DNA of 26,632 nucleotides from Gracilaria vermiculophylla (GCA_019155205.2 JAHNZQ020000049.1:441763-468394); one strand, 5' to 3'; positions 8,490-19,452 are shown, counted from the first letter of the stretch. Program-made: numbers and translations. The notes: generated from the sequence alone by a model not told the origin.

Positions 8490-10878
8490 GAAGGCCCGCC
8501 TAGCAAGGCTGGTAGTGTCTAGATGTCTTGGTTGCTTTTGAGTACTTTTTGCCCGTGCATATAAGCCAGCATGTTCGCCGCACTGTACGGCAAGAGAACC
8601 TCTTAGGCAGGGTCTTCGACTCCAGCTTCATCCGTTTTTCACAAGGCCGTGGATCCTCTCAGGCTCTTCCGCCTATTACTCGGACTAGTTATCCGGCCTC
8701 TGTTTTCGAAGAACTCGTGATCGTGGTACGGGCTATATTTTTATTGGTTTTTTCTGTGTTTTTTGTTTTTGTTTCCACCATCGTACGGCTTCCTAAATTC
8801 CGTCCTACTCCGTAGATTTGGCCCATATTTTTGGGGATACTGTTGCTCGACTCACAAGTCTGCGCTCCGCTACGCGTCTCGTTTGCTATATTCTAACATC
8901 GCTCACCGTCATTGCAGCTCGCTCCGCACCCCAGTGCCGGGGTTCCGCGCTTCAAGCACTGCTGGTCGATTTATCTCACACCTCCATCTGCAAGGCAGGG
9001 AGGGGTCGCCCGGATTTTCACCCGGCTAGATCGATCCTACCGGAGGGCTTTATAGCCATGATGCTCTCCATGGGTGCAGGGTCTAAAGACCTTGGGTGTC
9101 TTGTACACTCGTGTGGCTTGACTCCCCATTGATATGGTACAGCGCATATCATACACAAAAACGCTCGGTAGTCTCAAGAGTGCAGGTAGGATTTCGGAGC
9201 ACAGGCGTAGCTTGGCCTAGAATGAGAATCCAGCCGGCATTAATAATAGAAGAAGCGGCGCCAGAACGACTGAATGTACAAAACAACCAAAAGACTAATG
9301 GTTATGGATTCTTAAAAGTGAAAGAGAGCCTGACAAACAGTGAGATATAGAAAAGATCTGACTAACGTGCTGATATTCTGTAAAACCCGCATAGCACAAG
9401 ACTGTGGACGGAATGTTTTTGGTTATTCTCAGAAGAGACGATGGAGCTTGTGCACCTCACCAGATAAACTAACGAGCTCTAGTCTCTCTGAAGTCCGCCA
9501 CAGGCCCACACTACCGCAATAGGTACACCAGGCACACTGACTTCTATAGCGTGATGGCATCTATGAATATCTACCCTTAATACATAGATTGAACATTACT
9601 ATTTAGACTTGGCGCCTATCGGTCATGGCGCATATCAAAGCATTTCGTTCACTGTACTACAGGTGGCCATTGTGGGAGAACTGTAATTAGTATTCAATAG
9701 TCTATGTAGCAATGTTAGATTTTTATTGATGCCAGCGCGCTATAGTAGGCAGCGTGGCGATTGTCTCCTCAGCGGTACTGTAGACAGGTAGACGGACCCA
9801 GAGAGGGCCGGAGTTCTGAATTCAATTAACGACAGTCACTATGGTACAGCGCATGGCAGACAAATGGCCGATCAGTAGGTGTCTGTGGTACAGAACGCGG
9901 CGCGCAAACAATTGGTTGGAAGGCTTAAGGGGGCATTGTTGGTCTAGGAAGTGAAGAGTTGGGTCGACTTAAACACAAAAAACCAATTGGTACGATGGAT
10001 GGTAAAGGCTGTATCAGAAAGGCTATAAGAACAGGATCAACTGTGGGCAAATGAGAGCTAAATGGAAATACGGATACAAGACATGAAGGTCGTTGGAATC
10101 TGTGACGCAGATGAGTAATCTACCGGTTTACTGTAAAAATCACAGGGCTTCGACGTCCAAGCGGAAGGTGCTTGCCTACCTCAGTAGGTATGAAGAAGCT
10201 CACTCCCCTTTTTAAAGATATGATGGAGCTCTGGGCTCCCCTTATTTAGACCTTGTTAGTACAATAATGCCGTAGAAGCACCCGGCGCCCCCAGCACGCC
10301 TACTGTGATGTAATAAACCCTCGTTACGTAAACTATCACTATTATCTATACTTGACTGATAAATGGTGACTGCGCATGCCAATTCAACAAATATATTGCT
10401 CACTGTACAACAAATACCCCTTCTTACGGAAAAATCGCCCAAAAGCCGTTACTAGTACCAAACGGTGGCGGTATCGTACGTCGCAACAAATTTTTTTTCG
10501 AAAATAGTTGTCGGCGCCTTCCAATTTGATTTCGCCTCTTCCCAAACTGGTCATTTTAGTTTGCGTTTGTTCTTCTATTTGGCATCGGATTTGTACCTGC
10601 CCACTGGTTTTCTCTTTCTTGGCTTGCGCTTTAATTTTTTCTGTCCCAATCTCATCTCTACGCAGAACGGTTCCTTTTTTTCACTCTACTTGGTTCCGCT
10701 GTATCCATTAGAACTCCTGTAAGTCAATCGTGTCAACTGCATTGCAGGTATGCTGTCCATCATTAATATTCCCCGCTTATCCGATTCAAACACAGATCGT
10801 TGAGCTCAACATTTAATTCACCTTGCCATTTGGCTTTGTCTTCGCCCATATCGACTTTATGTCCATCTGGAAACAACT
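8490..10878. other. Unrecognised DNA inside the inverted repeats
   Basis: No gene is recognised. Two further copies of the 12-base CACTGTACTACA motif occur, exact at 9650-9661 and with one change at 10401-10412. A 15-base exact direct repeat (TATGGTACAGCGCAT) lies at 9133-9147 and 9840-9854, with loosely similar sequence after it. Segments such as 8892-8917 (CTAAC, pyrimidines, TTGCAG) look like 3' splice sites, but no coding partner was found. Open frames at 8528-8815 and 10465-10722 start with TTG or GTG, are rich in Phe and Leu, and look like by-products of T-rich sequence. Confidence 0.4.
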
Positions 10879-11244
10879 ATGCACCCTCGGAATCCGTCTT
10901 CATTGCAGCAAAGCAGTGGAGTGGCTAATAATGTAGAAGTGAACGACCGTGCCCTTTCTGCGCCCGTTGGCCGTGAGATTCGTCTCGTGGCAATCCCATG
11001 GGGTTCCTTCTATTTTTCAAGGATTCGTGAATGACCCCTTTCCAGTGAGCGCGCCAAGGTTTCCTCCGTATTGCAGACGGATGCTCTTTCTCGTACGGAA
11101 TCGCCTTTTAGGAAGAAACGTGCACTTCGGGAAACTTCGCCGACTGGCATTTCATTCCCTTCGTTGACATGAGTTGGTTCCTCTCCCACTTTACATTCAA
11201 ACACCGATACAGTACCCGCGCCACCTTCGTTTTTTCTCGTCTAA
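10879..11244 (+). pseudogene. Unknown decayed open frame
   Basis: An ATG at 10879 opens a frame that stays protein-like for 121 codons, interrupted by TGA at 11032 and TGA at 11170 and ending at TAA 11242. The sequence is hydrophilic, with Ser-, Arg- and Lys-rich patches such as a PFRKKRAL block near 11105, and no membrane segment. It lies upstream of and opposite to the copia element, so it is not part of that element. No family is recognised. It may be the start of a gag-like or replication protein of another element, or chance. Confidence 0.25.
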
Positions 11245-11589
11245 TCAATCGGTTTGAATGACAGCATGGATCGCCACCTCCACATCGGAGCATATAGTAG
11301 GGTTTCCATGTGGAATCCGTGTTCACGCAGCCAATGTAGCACGGTTCTGATAACAAACGCGGGTAGCCGAGGGTTTAGTCGTTTTACACATGGCATCAGC
11401 AATTCCGGTGCTCCGTCGCTCCCGGCTGGTCATGCCGTTCTGGGTGACGACGACATCCTTCTGTATACATCGGCACGGGTTCAAACCAGAGGCGCGGCTG
11501 CGTGGAAGTTCAGAGTGCGTCACTAAGGTCTGTATGGACGAGCGAGCGCTTGGAAGCACGGCAGGCGCAGAGAGCGCGGACGTACAAGA

Positions 11590-11766
11590 TGTAGGAAAGA
11601 GATTGAATTACTTGATGCTTGCCCTCGTCGGTTTATTGGACTTCTATAGTTCAGTATCTAACTTATAGTGTCATGTCACGAGCATTGATCGAAGATTATT
11701 ACAGTCGGGTACCTATGTCACGCAAATTAGCTAGGTGCAGATCAAAAAATTATGATCACATCAACA
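11590..11766 (-). repeat. Probable 3' LTR of the copia element
   Basis: On the minus strand it begins TGTTGATGTGATCATAA, 33 bases after the terminal stop of pol (11800), and could end in CCTACA at 11590. This gives a 177-base TG...CA unit. It contains a TATA-like CTATAAG block and an AATAAA poly(A) signal in the expected order for an LTR. There is no second copy in the window to prove the limits, so the boundaries are inferred. Confidence 0.45.
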
Positions 11767-11799
11767 TGATTATAGCACTTGTGGCGCCATATTTCACAC

Positions 11800-12410
11800 T
11801 CAGACTTTTCCAGTCTTTGATGCTGCTGCATTAAACTTGCTAACCCAACCTTTTGTTTTGACACGAAATTGATTTGTTTTCATAGTGTGCCATAGAGAAT
11901 GAGATTTCCACCTACAGGCTTTTGTCATTCCATCAGCAATATTTTGTGCGCATGGTATTCACGCAAGGCTGTGGAGCTGTCCACGTTCATTACTCTCTGG
12001 AAAGGCGCTGACATCAATTTTTAAACGCTTTTCAAACGTCTTTGCTTACTTTCCGACCAGGTTGAACAACGTTAGGGTGTCAATGTATCCATCAATCGTA
12101 ATAAAGCGGCCCAAAATTTCCGAAACCATATCCCTGGCTATATATGCGTTGTCAAATCCGTAGACAAGAGCATGAATTTTGATAGCCATCACAGAGCGCG
12201 TGACTCTTCTGCAACGCAAGCTTTCGTAATGTAGAATATTAGCTTTCCCTCTTCCGTCCACCATTAGAAGTACATATCTTCATAGGGATCTAAAGTCCGC
12301 GGCATTTGCAAATGATGCATTTGTGAATAGAACCAGACGGATAGATCTCCGTTCCAGAGAAACATACCGAATTCCAAATTCAGTTGTAGTATGACAATGT
12401 CTCAACACAT
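11800..12410 (-). pseudogene. Copia RNase H domain, inactivated
   Basis: This part of pol would remove the RNA strand during reverse transcription. The LFTNASFANA block holds the first catalytic position, and Asn (codon 12319-12321) replaces the conserved Asp. A CRRVTRSVM block follows, and Lys (12178-12180) stands where copia elements have the catalytic Glu of an AEIHAL motif. The C-terminal LHSLA-stop-IP block has TGA (11959) where Trp is expected, followed by NIADGMTK, which matches the copia ADGLTK end. Stops also occur at 12280 and 12046. Terminal stop: TGA at 11800. Confidence 0.75.
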
Positions 12411-13572
12411 CATTCAGGGCCTTGATCTAATTCTTGGGAGGTTCTTGGGAACCAGGGGCAAGCAACTGTACTGCAGCGCATACATCAGGGCGCACGCAGT
12501 TGCCGATATACTGAGCAGCAGCGCGGATACTTTTAAACTCTACAGCATTTGTGACAGCTTTGAGAAATTTCTACTTCTCGGCCTCCGTGATGCAGTAGGA
12601 CCCATCCATATTCCTTGCAATGTAGACTCCATTGAAAACACCACCATCTGGTTTCACCAGTAGCTTACGTGGCTTGGATTTAAAGTGGCAAAGTTTTTCT
12701 TCCTGCGCAACGACATCTGGTGAGCCATGTCCAAATGAATCGTTTACCTGTAGTTCATTAAGGACGTCCAAGTTGTTTTCAACTCTGCGGAACAAAACAC
12801 AAAGGTCCACTTTTGTTGCTTGCATTTTCAACGCCTTTTTGTGATGCGTTTGGTATGTCAAGAACCAGTGTAGTCCACTCTCTGGTATGCCATAGAGGGA
12901 TTAAAGAGCCAAAAGAACTTCTTCATCGTCAAGTTCCATCTTCAAAGGGAGGCGAAGGTAAATTTGGCGCTCAAGTGAGGACTCAGATTGAACATACGCT
13001 TGAGACATATCGCGAAAATATGGTTTGTTCTCTTGTAGGCAGGCTGCAAGGCAAACATTTAGTCTTTGTTCAAGTCTAATAACCATAGGTGCCTTGGTGG
13101 ATATAGATGATGACTGAAAATCCGAGTAGTTCTGAGCGACAAATCTTGATTTCTTGGTTTGCTTTCCTTCAATCGTTTTGTAAGCGTCAACGAAACGAGT
13201 GCCATATATACGTTGTCCTTCTGGCACAGACGATCGCTTGACGACCTTAAAGGTACCATTCTTCAGCAAACCATTCAATTCAGCCTTTCGCGCTTCTTTA
13301 AATTGTGGTGCAGCCTTAGAGGGAGCGATCAGGACTTTTGTAGAGCCAAACATCGCTGCACACTGGTTTTCTCCAATTGCAGCGCGATACTTACTGAGAT
13401 CCGATGTATGCCCTTCATCAGCTGCTTGCGGATCATTCGCCGTTATTATATCCGGTTTAGTCGAGAATTCGCTAAGAGAGGAACGAACATCGAGCTTCAC
13501 CACAGTGGAACGGAAAATATTTCGACCAGACGGAACTTGAACCACTGCAGTTTCGCCATCGATTTGAATCAA
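12411..13572 (-). pseudogene. Copia reverse transcriptase domain (RVT_2), inactivated
   Basis: It opens with the end of integrase (an FRSTVVKLD block). The RVT_2-type start EARKAELNGLLKNGTF, a SRFVAQNY block, a FRDMSQAYVQS block and an SLYGIPESGLHW block then follow in one frame. The catalytic Asp-Asp motif reads Val-Asn-Asp (Asn codon 12742-12744), so one metal-binding Asp is lost. Stops fall at 12901 (TAA, where Lys is usual just before LYG), 12571 and 12427. The domain therefore spans its normal length and was not cut by a large deletion. Confidence 0.8.
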
Positions 13573-14437
13573 AGAAAAAGGCCCTTCCCCTTTCTTGCTG
13601 CTCTCTCTGTAAACATATACTGGAGATCCAGCAGGGAGCTTTCGGAGCTCATAACTAGCTTACAAACGCTTCGGACCGTGGTCGTGCTTCAGACCAAATG
13701 CTATACGCCTGGCTGCCTGCTCTTTCTGCACTGCTTTACAAGCTGCATCCATTGCTTGTGCTCGTTGCAGTTGAGTCTCAGCACATCCTTTCTAGGCCGG
13801 GCGCGGTAAAGCACCGAACACCAATAGTGTCGGACAGAGCCCTTCCGGTCCGATCGTGTCATTAAAGGCCTTCACAGCCATTTGTAAGCATTACTCGTTA
13901 CTCTCAGAACGCGGCATAGAGTCGCGAATCTTGAGATAAGCAACTCGAAGAGGCGCGTGATAGCGCTCGACATGGGACATAGAAGACGGAGACTCGATAG
14001 AGGCTTCTACTATTGTAATGCCTTCGGCTCTTGCATTTGCTGCGAACTCGGCAGAGACAAAATTTGATCCTTGGTCTACATGCAGAAAGTCCAGGGCTCC
14101 AAGGTAGAAACGGCTTCAGCATTTCAGGATCGTTTTCTCGACGTGATTGGATGTAATGTTTTGCAGAAACTGGGCAGCGTTGAAATGTGTTGCCTCATTT
14201 ACAAGATTAAGTACGGGACGGTTTCTTATGTACATGACGTCAACTGCTACAATGTGGTTGAAGCGCACATCACCAGTTCCAATGTTGACCTTAAAACGAC
14301 GAGACCTTGCGCTATGACGGGCACAAATGTCACAATCACTGATGATTTCTTCTAACTTCAAGCGAATTGAACCTTTTACTCCTTCGGGGTTGGCTCGCTT
14401 GAGAAGATTGTACAAAGCCTGGACGGAGGGGTGGTTA
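13573..14437 (-). pseudogene. Copia integrase domain, inactivated
   Basis: It would insert the cDNA into the genome. An N-terminal zinc-binding remnant (CDICARH) is followed by the DDE core: first Asp in AVDVMYI (about 14245), second in HVDQGSNF (about 14060), Glu in SHVERYHAPLR (about 13965). All three catalytic residues remain. The core is broken by TGA at 14116 (where Trp is usual) and the C-terminal part by TAA 13891, TAG 13792 and TAA 13660. It joins the RT domain in the same frame. A run of six T bases (minus strand) near 14438 marks the frameshift from the protease frame. Confidence 0.8.
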
Positions 14438-15181
14438 AAAAACGCGATGGAGTTTCCGAAGTTCTGGTTCAGTGTACAGAGCGTACTTCAGGTCCTCAGG
14501 CTTCGAGCGGTGTAGGAGAAAGCAATTCTCCATTGTCAATTTCGGCTCTGCGTTCTTGAACTTCACTGTTTCATCTCGGATGCTCTCATCCAATCCATTA
14601 TCCTTCATGTCACGCATGCTAAGTAATGAGGGAAGGTTATCCTTCATCATTTGGAAGTGTACCTCAATAACTATTTCTAAGTCTTTGAAAGGGATCGGGA
14701 CGAGGGCAGTACCAATAGCCTTAATTGTACCACCGATTCTAAACATAGAGCGTCCGCTGTTGGTGTCAATTTTCATTGGAACATTAAACTCTTCACAATA
14801 AGCACAATACTGTGTATATGACATGACTGAAGACCTATTGGCACATGAATCAATGAGAATTCCTTTGAAACGCGGGACTTCTCCCATGGATAGTGCTGAA
14901 AACATAGCGGCTATTTCGGCTTGAAGATCTGCGGCAAAAGTTCTACCATGTATGAAAAAAGAGCTTTCCAAATTTGCCTCCGTTTCTCTTTGCAGGGAGA
15001 GTGTGTCTGTTGCGAGGTATGCTGCATTCTCGTCGTCCGAATCGGAGAATTGAACTTTTTCTTCCGGTTCATCGTCCTCCAGAGCTTCATCTAATTGTTC
15101 AGAGATATAAGCCACGTCCTCTACACTGACCACGGCTGACGGGTGTGAGGCTTTCAGGCGTTGGATAGCAGCGCGGACGTT
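14435..15181 (-). pseudogene. Copia aspartic protease region
   Basis: This 248-codon stretch follows the zinc knuckle in the same frame, separated by a TAA at 15182. An acidic spacer (DEALEDDEPEEK) leads to the protease loop ILIDSCANRSSV, where copia proteases normally have Asp-(Ser/Thr)-Gly. Here Cys replaces Gly, which may be a mutation or a lineage variant. The C-terminal half (PSLLSMRDM, then ENCFLLHR and ELRKLHR) leads into the integrase but runs off frame at 14435. An uninterrupted frame of over 230 codons makes it the best preserved part. Confidence 0.75.
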
Positions 15182-15976
15182 TTACGGAGAGTGGCGAGTT
15201 CGAGCTTTGTGGCCCTTTTCACACACATAAAAGCCCTTAGCGGCATTGATCCATCTGGAGGATAGTCGTCGAGGTCGGTTATGTCGTTGATTTCGAAAAC
15301 ATCCTGTGGATCCAAAAGATCGCTTCGCTTTCACCACCAAACTGTCGTCCAAGACTGTATAGAGCAACATTATCTTCGTCGCTCTTCGTAAGATAATAGC
15401 TTGCGGATTTTCTTTCATGGGAAAGGAACGTCTCCATTCTGTTCATTGTCTCTTGAGCTGTGCTCGAAAAACGCTCTCTAGGCGATTGTTGGAATCGATA
15501 GATATCGCAGGAGATAATCAGCTGATCACGGAGTAAAACGTCATGCTGATAGTTCACAGAGAGTTGCTGTTGAAGTGAAGATAGTTTGCCAGTGACTGCG
15601 AGCAAAAGGGCTGTCATTTGTGCAAATATGTGAAAATATACCGCTTATGAAGCCAACAGTGCGCAGCAGCCCCAATGCGCGGTGCTTCGTTGTGCGCCGC
15701 CACGCCGCGAAACGCCGGCACGGAAGGCAGTTCGTCGCCAGCCCGCAATCGTGGGCGACTTGCAACCGGTAGGGTCGGCGAGCCCCAGGAAGAAACGGCG
15801 GCAAGTGGCGAGCCCCAGGAAGCGGAGACGGCAGGCGAGGACACCTCGAATGCGGAGGCGGCCAACTGCGAGCCCTGAGATGGAGAAACAAGTGCGGCAG
15901 CATCCTCGAAAGAATTGGGCACAGTGCCTGTCACCTGTTTCCGCACTTCCAACCACTCGAGGAGGGCGTGGCACAA
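15182..15976 (-). pseudogene. Copia gag region with zinc knuckle, broken
   Basis: Gag would package the element's RNA. Three frame segments are collinear: 15976-15614 (Ser/Ala/Pro-rich, with an imperfect repeated WGSP unit), 15617-15279 (helical part with LSVNYQHDVLLRDQL and LGRQFGG blocks) and about 15290-15182 (a degenerate knuckle, FYVCEKGHKARTRH). The first and third segments share the protease frame and the middle one is shifted, so one indel near 15615 is compensated by another near 15290. The usual second Cys-rich half of the knuckle is incomplete. No ATG start is visible in the first segment, so the N-terminus is uncertain. Confidence 0.6.
15777..15830 (+). repeat. Imperfect tandem repeat in the gag N-terminal region
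   Basis: GGCGAGCCCCAGGAA occurs twice about 30 bases apart, with related purine-rich spacers (GAAACGGCGGCAAGT and GCGGAGACGGCAGGC). In the minus strand it encodes the repeated WGSP units of the gag region. Confidence 0.6.
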
Positions 15977-17435
15977 TGCACTTGTTTTGTTTCAAATGTC
16001 TTTGTATTGACAAATGTCGTACTAAAATGGCTAGACGTTTGCTCTGTAGGAGATGACGGTCGAACGGGAAGCTCTCTATGGTGCTCCAAAGCGCAATTTT
16101 GCACCAACGAGATCCTCAGTCGTGCCAAAGCGCGATCATTGGAGCCTGAAGCACCGCTCTGCGCAGGGTGACTGCTGCAGAGCAGCGTAAATGGAATAGG
16201 GCATATTTGTACGAGATTTGCTCAACCGGCGAATGCTGCAGTACAAGGCAAATACTGCTCAAGTGTACGGGCATATACCAGACGCTTGGCGTCAAGTAGT
16301 TTCCGAGGCTGGGAAGCTCTTCAGCTCAATTCTGGATTTCCATAAAAGCGTACGCACCAGTATAAGCAGCTCGGCACGAGCTCCGAGCGCACGATCAGAT
16401 CTTGGCAAGACGCAAGTGGCGAAAGGGTGAAGCGCAAGCGCATTAAAACATATGTAACGGAAGCGCAGACAAAATGGAGGTATGGGACGCAAGGCAGCGG
16501 ATCTGTGCTGTGGATGGTAGCTGTCTTATACAGCGGATCGTCAACGGTGCGCAGCGGCCCTGAGCAAGGCGGCAGCGCCGAAAAATTGCATGTCGCAAAA
16601 ACGGTGGTAACGTGGAGCAGGCGTTAAATTCCAGGTGGCCCTACACAGGCGGCAGCGTGCCGTCATAGAATTCGTTGCATATTCACAAATCATCATCGCT
16701 CATGCGCGAGATGAATCTTTCTAGGTTGAACACCAACCGCTTGGCGTCGGCTGCAGCAGTGGCCGCGTCGGCGACAGCGTTGCACCCAGCGCATTCGGCA
16801 CGTGGTGCACTCTTGGCGGTGGAACACGTTGGAGTCGGTTTAGTCGCGCCGGAACAACATGCGCTCATCGAGCGAAGCGGTGCTGCCAGCGACCTTGCGG
16901 CGCAGTGCGCGGGACGACAGGGCGATGCGCTGCGTGGAAGTGGGTGGGGGCGGCGCGTGGGCGTGCCTTCCCGCAGCCCTCCGGGCCGGCTCGTCCCGGT
17001 CAACGAACACCTCGCACCCGGCTGGCTCACTCAGGAAGTGCGCCACGTTCTTTGCCAGTGGCGTGGCCTTGTCACCGATCTCGCACCACTACGCGCGATT
17101 TTACATCGTCACCGATCGAGGATATTGCGTATTAGGAATATATTGTTCTGGGTCGGGTGAAGCCGTAGGAGAATGAAGATATTTACTTTACAAACTCTGT
17201 AGCAACGGAGATCCTACAGGAGTATATAAGTACCAAAAGGAAACCGAGAAAAATGGGGAGAAGCGGTATATGGAAGAAATTGTCATGCAACTTGCCTAAC
17301 TTGATGCGTGGATTAGGTGTACTAACTGCGGTGGACACTGACGCCAGTCATGGAGCGGTGGAAATAACATGTGAATCAATATGAAAAAGGTCTTGTTTTG
17401 TCAATTGTTCTATGTTGTGGGAGGGAAATACGGTT
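15977..17435. other. GC-rich stretch without a recognised gene
   Basis: This is where the 5' LTR of the copia element should lie, but no sequence resembling 11590-11766 was found. Between 16680 and 17160 the DNA is GC-rich and both strands are open over 60-160 codons. On the minus strand, pieces at 16840-17046 (PTSTQRIALSS, DRDEPARRAAG) and 16683-17030 (AECAGCNAVADAA) look protein-like in different frames, so a decayed gene is possible. None matches a family I know. Positions 17160-17435 are AT-richer and show nothing. Confidence 0.35.
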
Positions 17436-18644
17436 TTACAGCAAGATCCGTGTAGAATCGGTTGATGTAGAATCGATGGAAGCGTCAGTGTAAATGTGGA
17501 TAGAACGGAGAAGCTGGGTTTTTCTGATGAAAGACGTGAATAAAGACGCAAATGGAAGAGGAGGGTATGAGGCCGAACCAGGGAAAGACGTTGTCGGATT
17601 TGGAGCAAGTGCAGATGGGAACTTGGTAGGCCTTGTTGTCATGGTCATCGTCTGTAGCCTATCTGAGTCATACGCAGTTGAGCTCTTCGTCGACGTGGTC
17701 TGATAAAGGGATAGCCTTTAGCAACTCAACGAAGGCGAATTCCTTCAGAACCCTGGCCGTAGTGGAAATTTTTTGAAGGAAACGGGGGAAAGTGAAAAGT
17801 TTGCAGACCCAGGCAAATGGGCGAGAGCCGGAGAGGCTGTAGCCAGCGACGAGCATGTGGAGAACTTTGGAGATTTGGACGGAACAAAAGAAGGAGCTGC
17901 AAATATGCGTTGGATGACGGGCTTGCAAGGTTCTTTTAAAGAAATTTCGTTGCGTTCATAGTCGTAGTTCTGTAGAGTTGGGATGTAGCAACCAACGATT
18001 TATGCCGAATTGACGATAACAAGGTGGGTGTGATGAAGTGAATGCAAGTTCTCATTGAGAACTAAGGTTTCGAGTGAGAGGGTGATGAATGAAGGGAAAG
18101 AATCCCTTCCGAATTTTGTGAGGATGGAAACGGCTTCGACGGTGAAGAGGTCTTCAACTTGTGCGTGAAGATCAGAGCAAAGTTTTTTGTGTGCAGTGAT
18201 GAGAATGGAGAGCTTGACTGCTTTTCCATCTCGGACAAAACCTGCTTGACGTGTTTGGGAGGCAGAAGCGAGTGAGGCTGATGGTGAGTGTAATGAAGGG
18301 GAGGCAGAAAAGGCGTTCGAATGGTGTAGGGCCTCGAAACGGTCGATTGCACGGACGGTTTCCTTGTGTGCTGTGAATTTGCGTTCGGAAGATTGTCGGT
18401 AGTGGGCCTTGAAGATGACACGGTCATGTTCGTATTTGTCTGCATCATTGAAGTGGTGTTTTTCTAGTCTGCGAATGTCTTGGACAATGTCATCAACGAG
18501 GTGCAGTTTGTGGGTCCCCAAGCGAGAGCTGTGGTGTGGGCCAAGGTTGGCAACTGCTGTAAACTTGAAGGAGCTTATTTTAGCATGGAGATAGGAGATG
18601 CTAGACTGATTCCATTCCGTGAAGGTGTTGTATTGCATGGCCAT
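17436..18644 (-). pseudogene. Unknown protein, 403-codon frame with three stops
   Basis: An ATG at 18644 opens 214 uninterrupted codons. The same frame then continues past TAA 18000, TGA 17745 and TAA 17718 to a TAA at 17436. The first 214 residues are hydrophilic and strikingly His-rich (about one in ten), with a likely helical, charged stretch (about residues 50-100). The remainder is Ser/Thr/Pro-rich with a basic patch. There is no signal peptide, zinc knuckle or transposase motif. The minus strand is pyrimidine-rich, which keeps more than one frame open: a second frame is open at 17668-17928. The coding claim is therefore only moderate. It lies between the dead copia element and the right inverted repeat, so it could belong to another element. 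Confidence 0.35.
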
Positions 18645-19452
18645 GAGGAAAATGTCCGTGCACTATGTGAAGATGACGGTGATGGGAGCCGAAGAAACAG
18701 TCCGGGAGGGAGACGCAATCCTACAAAACCGTCTGGCGTGACGATAAGAAGAATGAAAACCTCTGGATACATCGGAAAATAAGCGAAGACCAATAAAGGC
18801 CACGCAAAGTATCCCAACCCATCGATGGAATTTGATACCGAACGGAAAAGGATTCTAGCTGTCTAACGGGGGAAAACCGAATTTATCACAATATAGGAGC
18901 TTTTTTTCACTACAGAGTAAACACAATCACCTACTGTCTAGAGTCCGGATCTCTGCGGTTTCTGCGGCAACAAATAAAATATCCAGATATTTGAAAGGTC
19001 TTACTGTCATTCCGTCGCCGTATCCGTTCTACCAGTGCCGTACCATTAACATCTTTGCCACGATGCATCTAGATCCATTCTGATGCTTTTCCTGCCGTCT
19101 TTTGCACCTACTGCTCTCTTATTTTACGTCAAACCACCCCTGCGCTCTTTTGATTACCCTGTCTTCTCGTGTTTACGGACCAGTAGTGCGTGCACCACAC
19201 GCTGTAATTATAAAGGCACCACCAAAACGTCTATATCTACAAGATGATCAGGAGGCTTAAAGTACCTAATGTTTAAGAAATAATACGACACCTGGAGAAT
19301 AAGCAGACCGATAGAATCTGGTTAGCCTGCTGGTGAACTGTACAAACCATAGAGCTCGAGGCTGAGGCCAAAACTTAATTCAAGGAGCTCAGTAGGAACA
19401 AAGGAGCAATTTTTTTTCTGGGTACGGTGCGCAGCTCAGCTCTCTTCACAGT
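18645..19452. other. Region with no recognised feature
   Basis: Short overlapping frames exist at 18480-18817 on both strands (up to 100 codons), without recognisable motifs. Positions 18820-19452 show no open frame of note, RNA gene or repeat, up to the sharp start of the inverted repeat at 19453. Confidence 0.4.

Larger units (their letters stand above)
11590..15976 (-). mobile_element. Ty1/copia-type LTR retrotransposon, dead
   Basis: The minus-strand order is gag with a zinc knuckle, protease, integrase, reverse transcriptase, RNase H, then a probable 3' LTR. The integrase-before-RT order defines the copia superfamily. The domains read collinearly over about 4.2 kb. Integrase, RT and RNase H share one frame from 14415 to 11800, broken by ten stops (14116, 13891, 13792, 13660, 12901, 12571, 12427, 12280, 12046, 11959). 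Frameshifts separate protease from integrase (about 14438) and occur twice in gag (about 15290 and 15615). No 5' LTR or primer-binding site was found up to 17200, so the 5' end is lost or unrecognisable. It lies inside the pair of inverted repeats at 7915-8489 and 19453-20030. Confidence 0.85.

Noticed and set aside
10719..10747. 29-nt GTAAGT...TTGCAG segment as an intron
   Set aside because: It is too short for a normal spliceosomal intron, and the flanking sequence is T-rich with no convincing exon.
11395..11560. GGTTCAAACC (about 11475) as a tRNA B-box
   Set aside because: No A-box, acceptor stem or anticodon arm lies at the right distance on either strand.
4868..14118. TGA codons at Trp positions suggested an altered genetic code (TGA = Trp)
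   Set aside because: The same copia frame also carries TAA and TAG stops plus frameshifts and lost catalytic residues, so ordinary pseudogene decay explains the TGAs.
16675..17160. Plus-strand 161-codon frame in the GC-rich stretch
   Set aside because: All frames are open in this GC-rich DNA, and no motif or promoter singles this one out.
17500..17560. Minus-strand IHIYTDAS as the start of a LINE-type RNase H
   Set aside because: Only a short Tyr-Thr-Asp match is seen. No other RNase H motif or adjacent reverse transcriptase is present.
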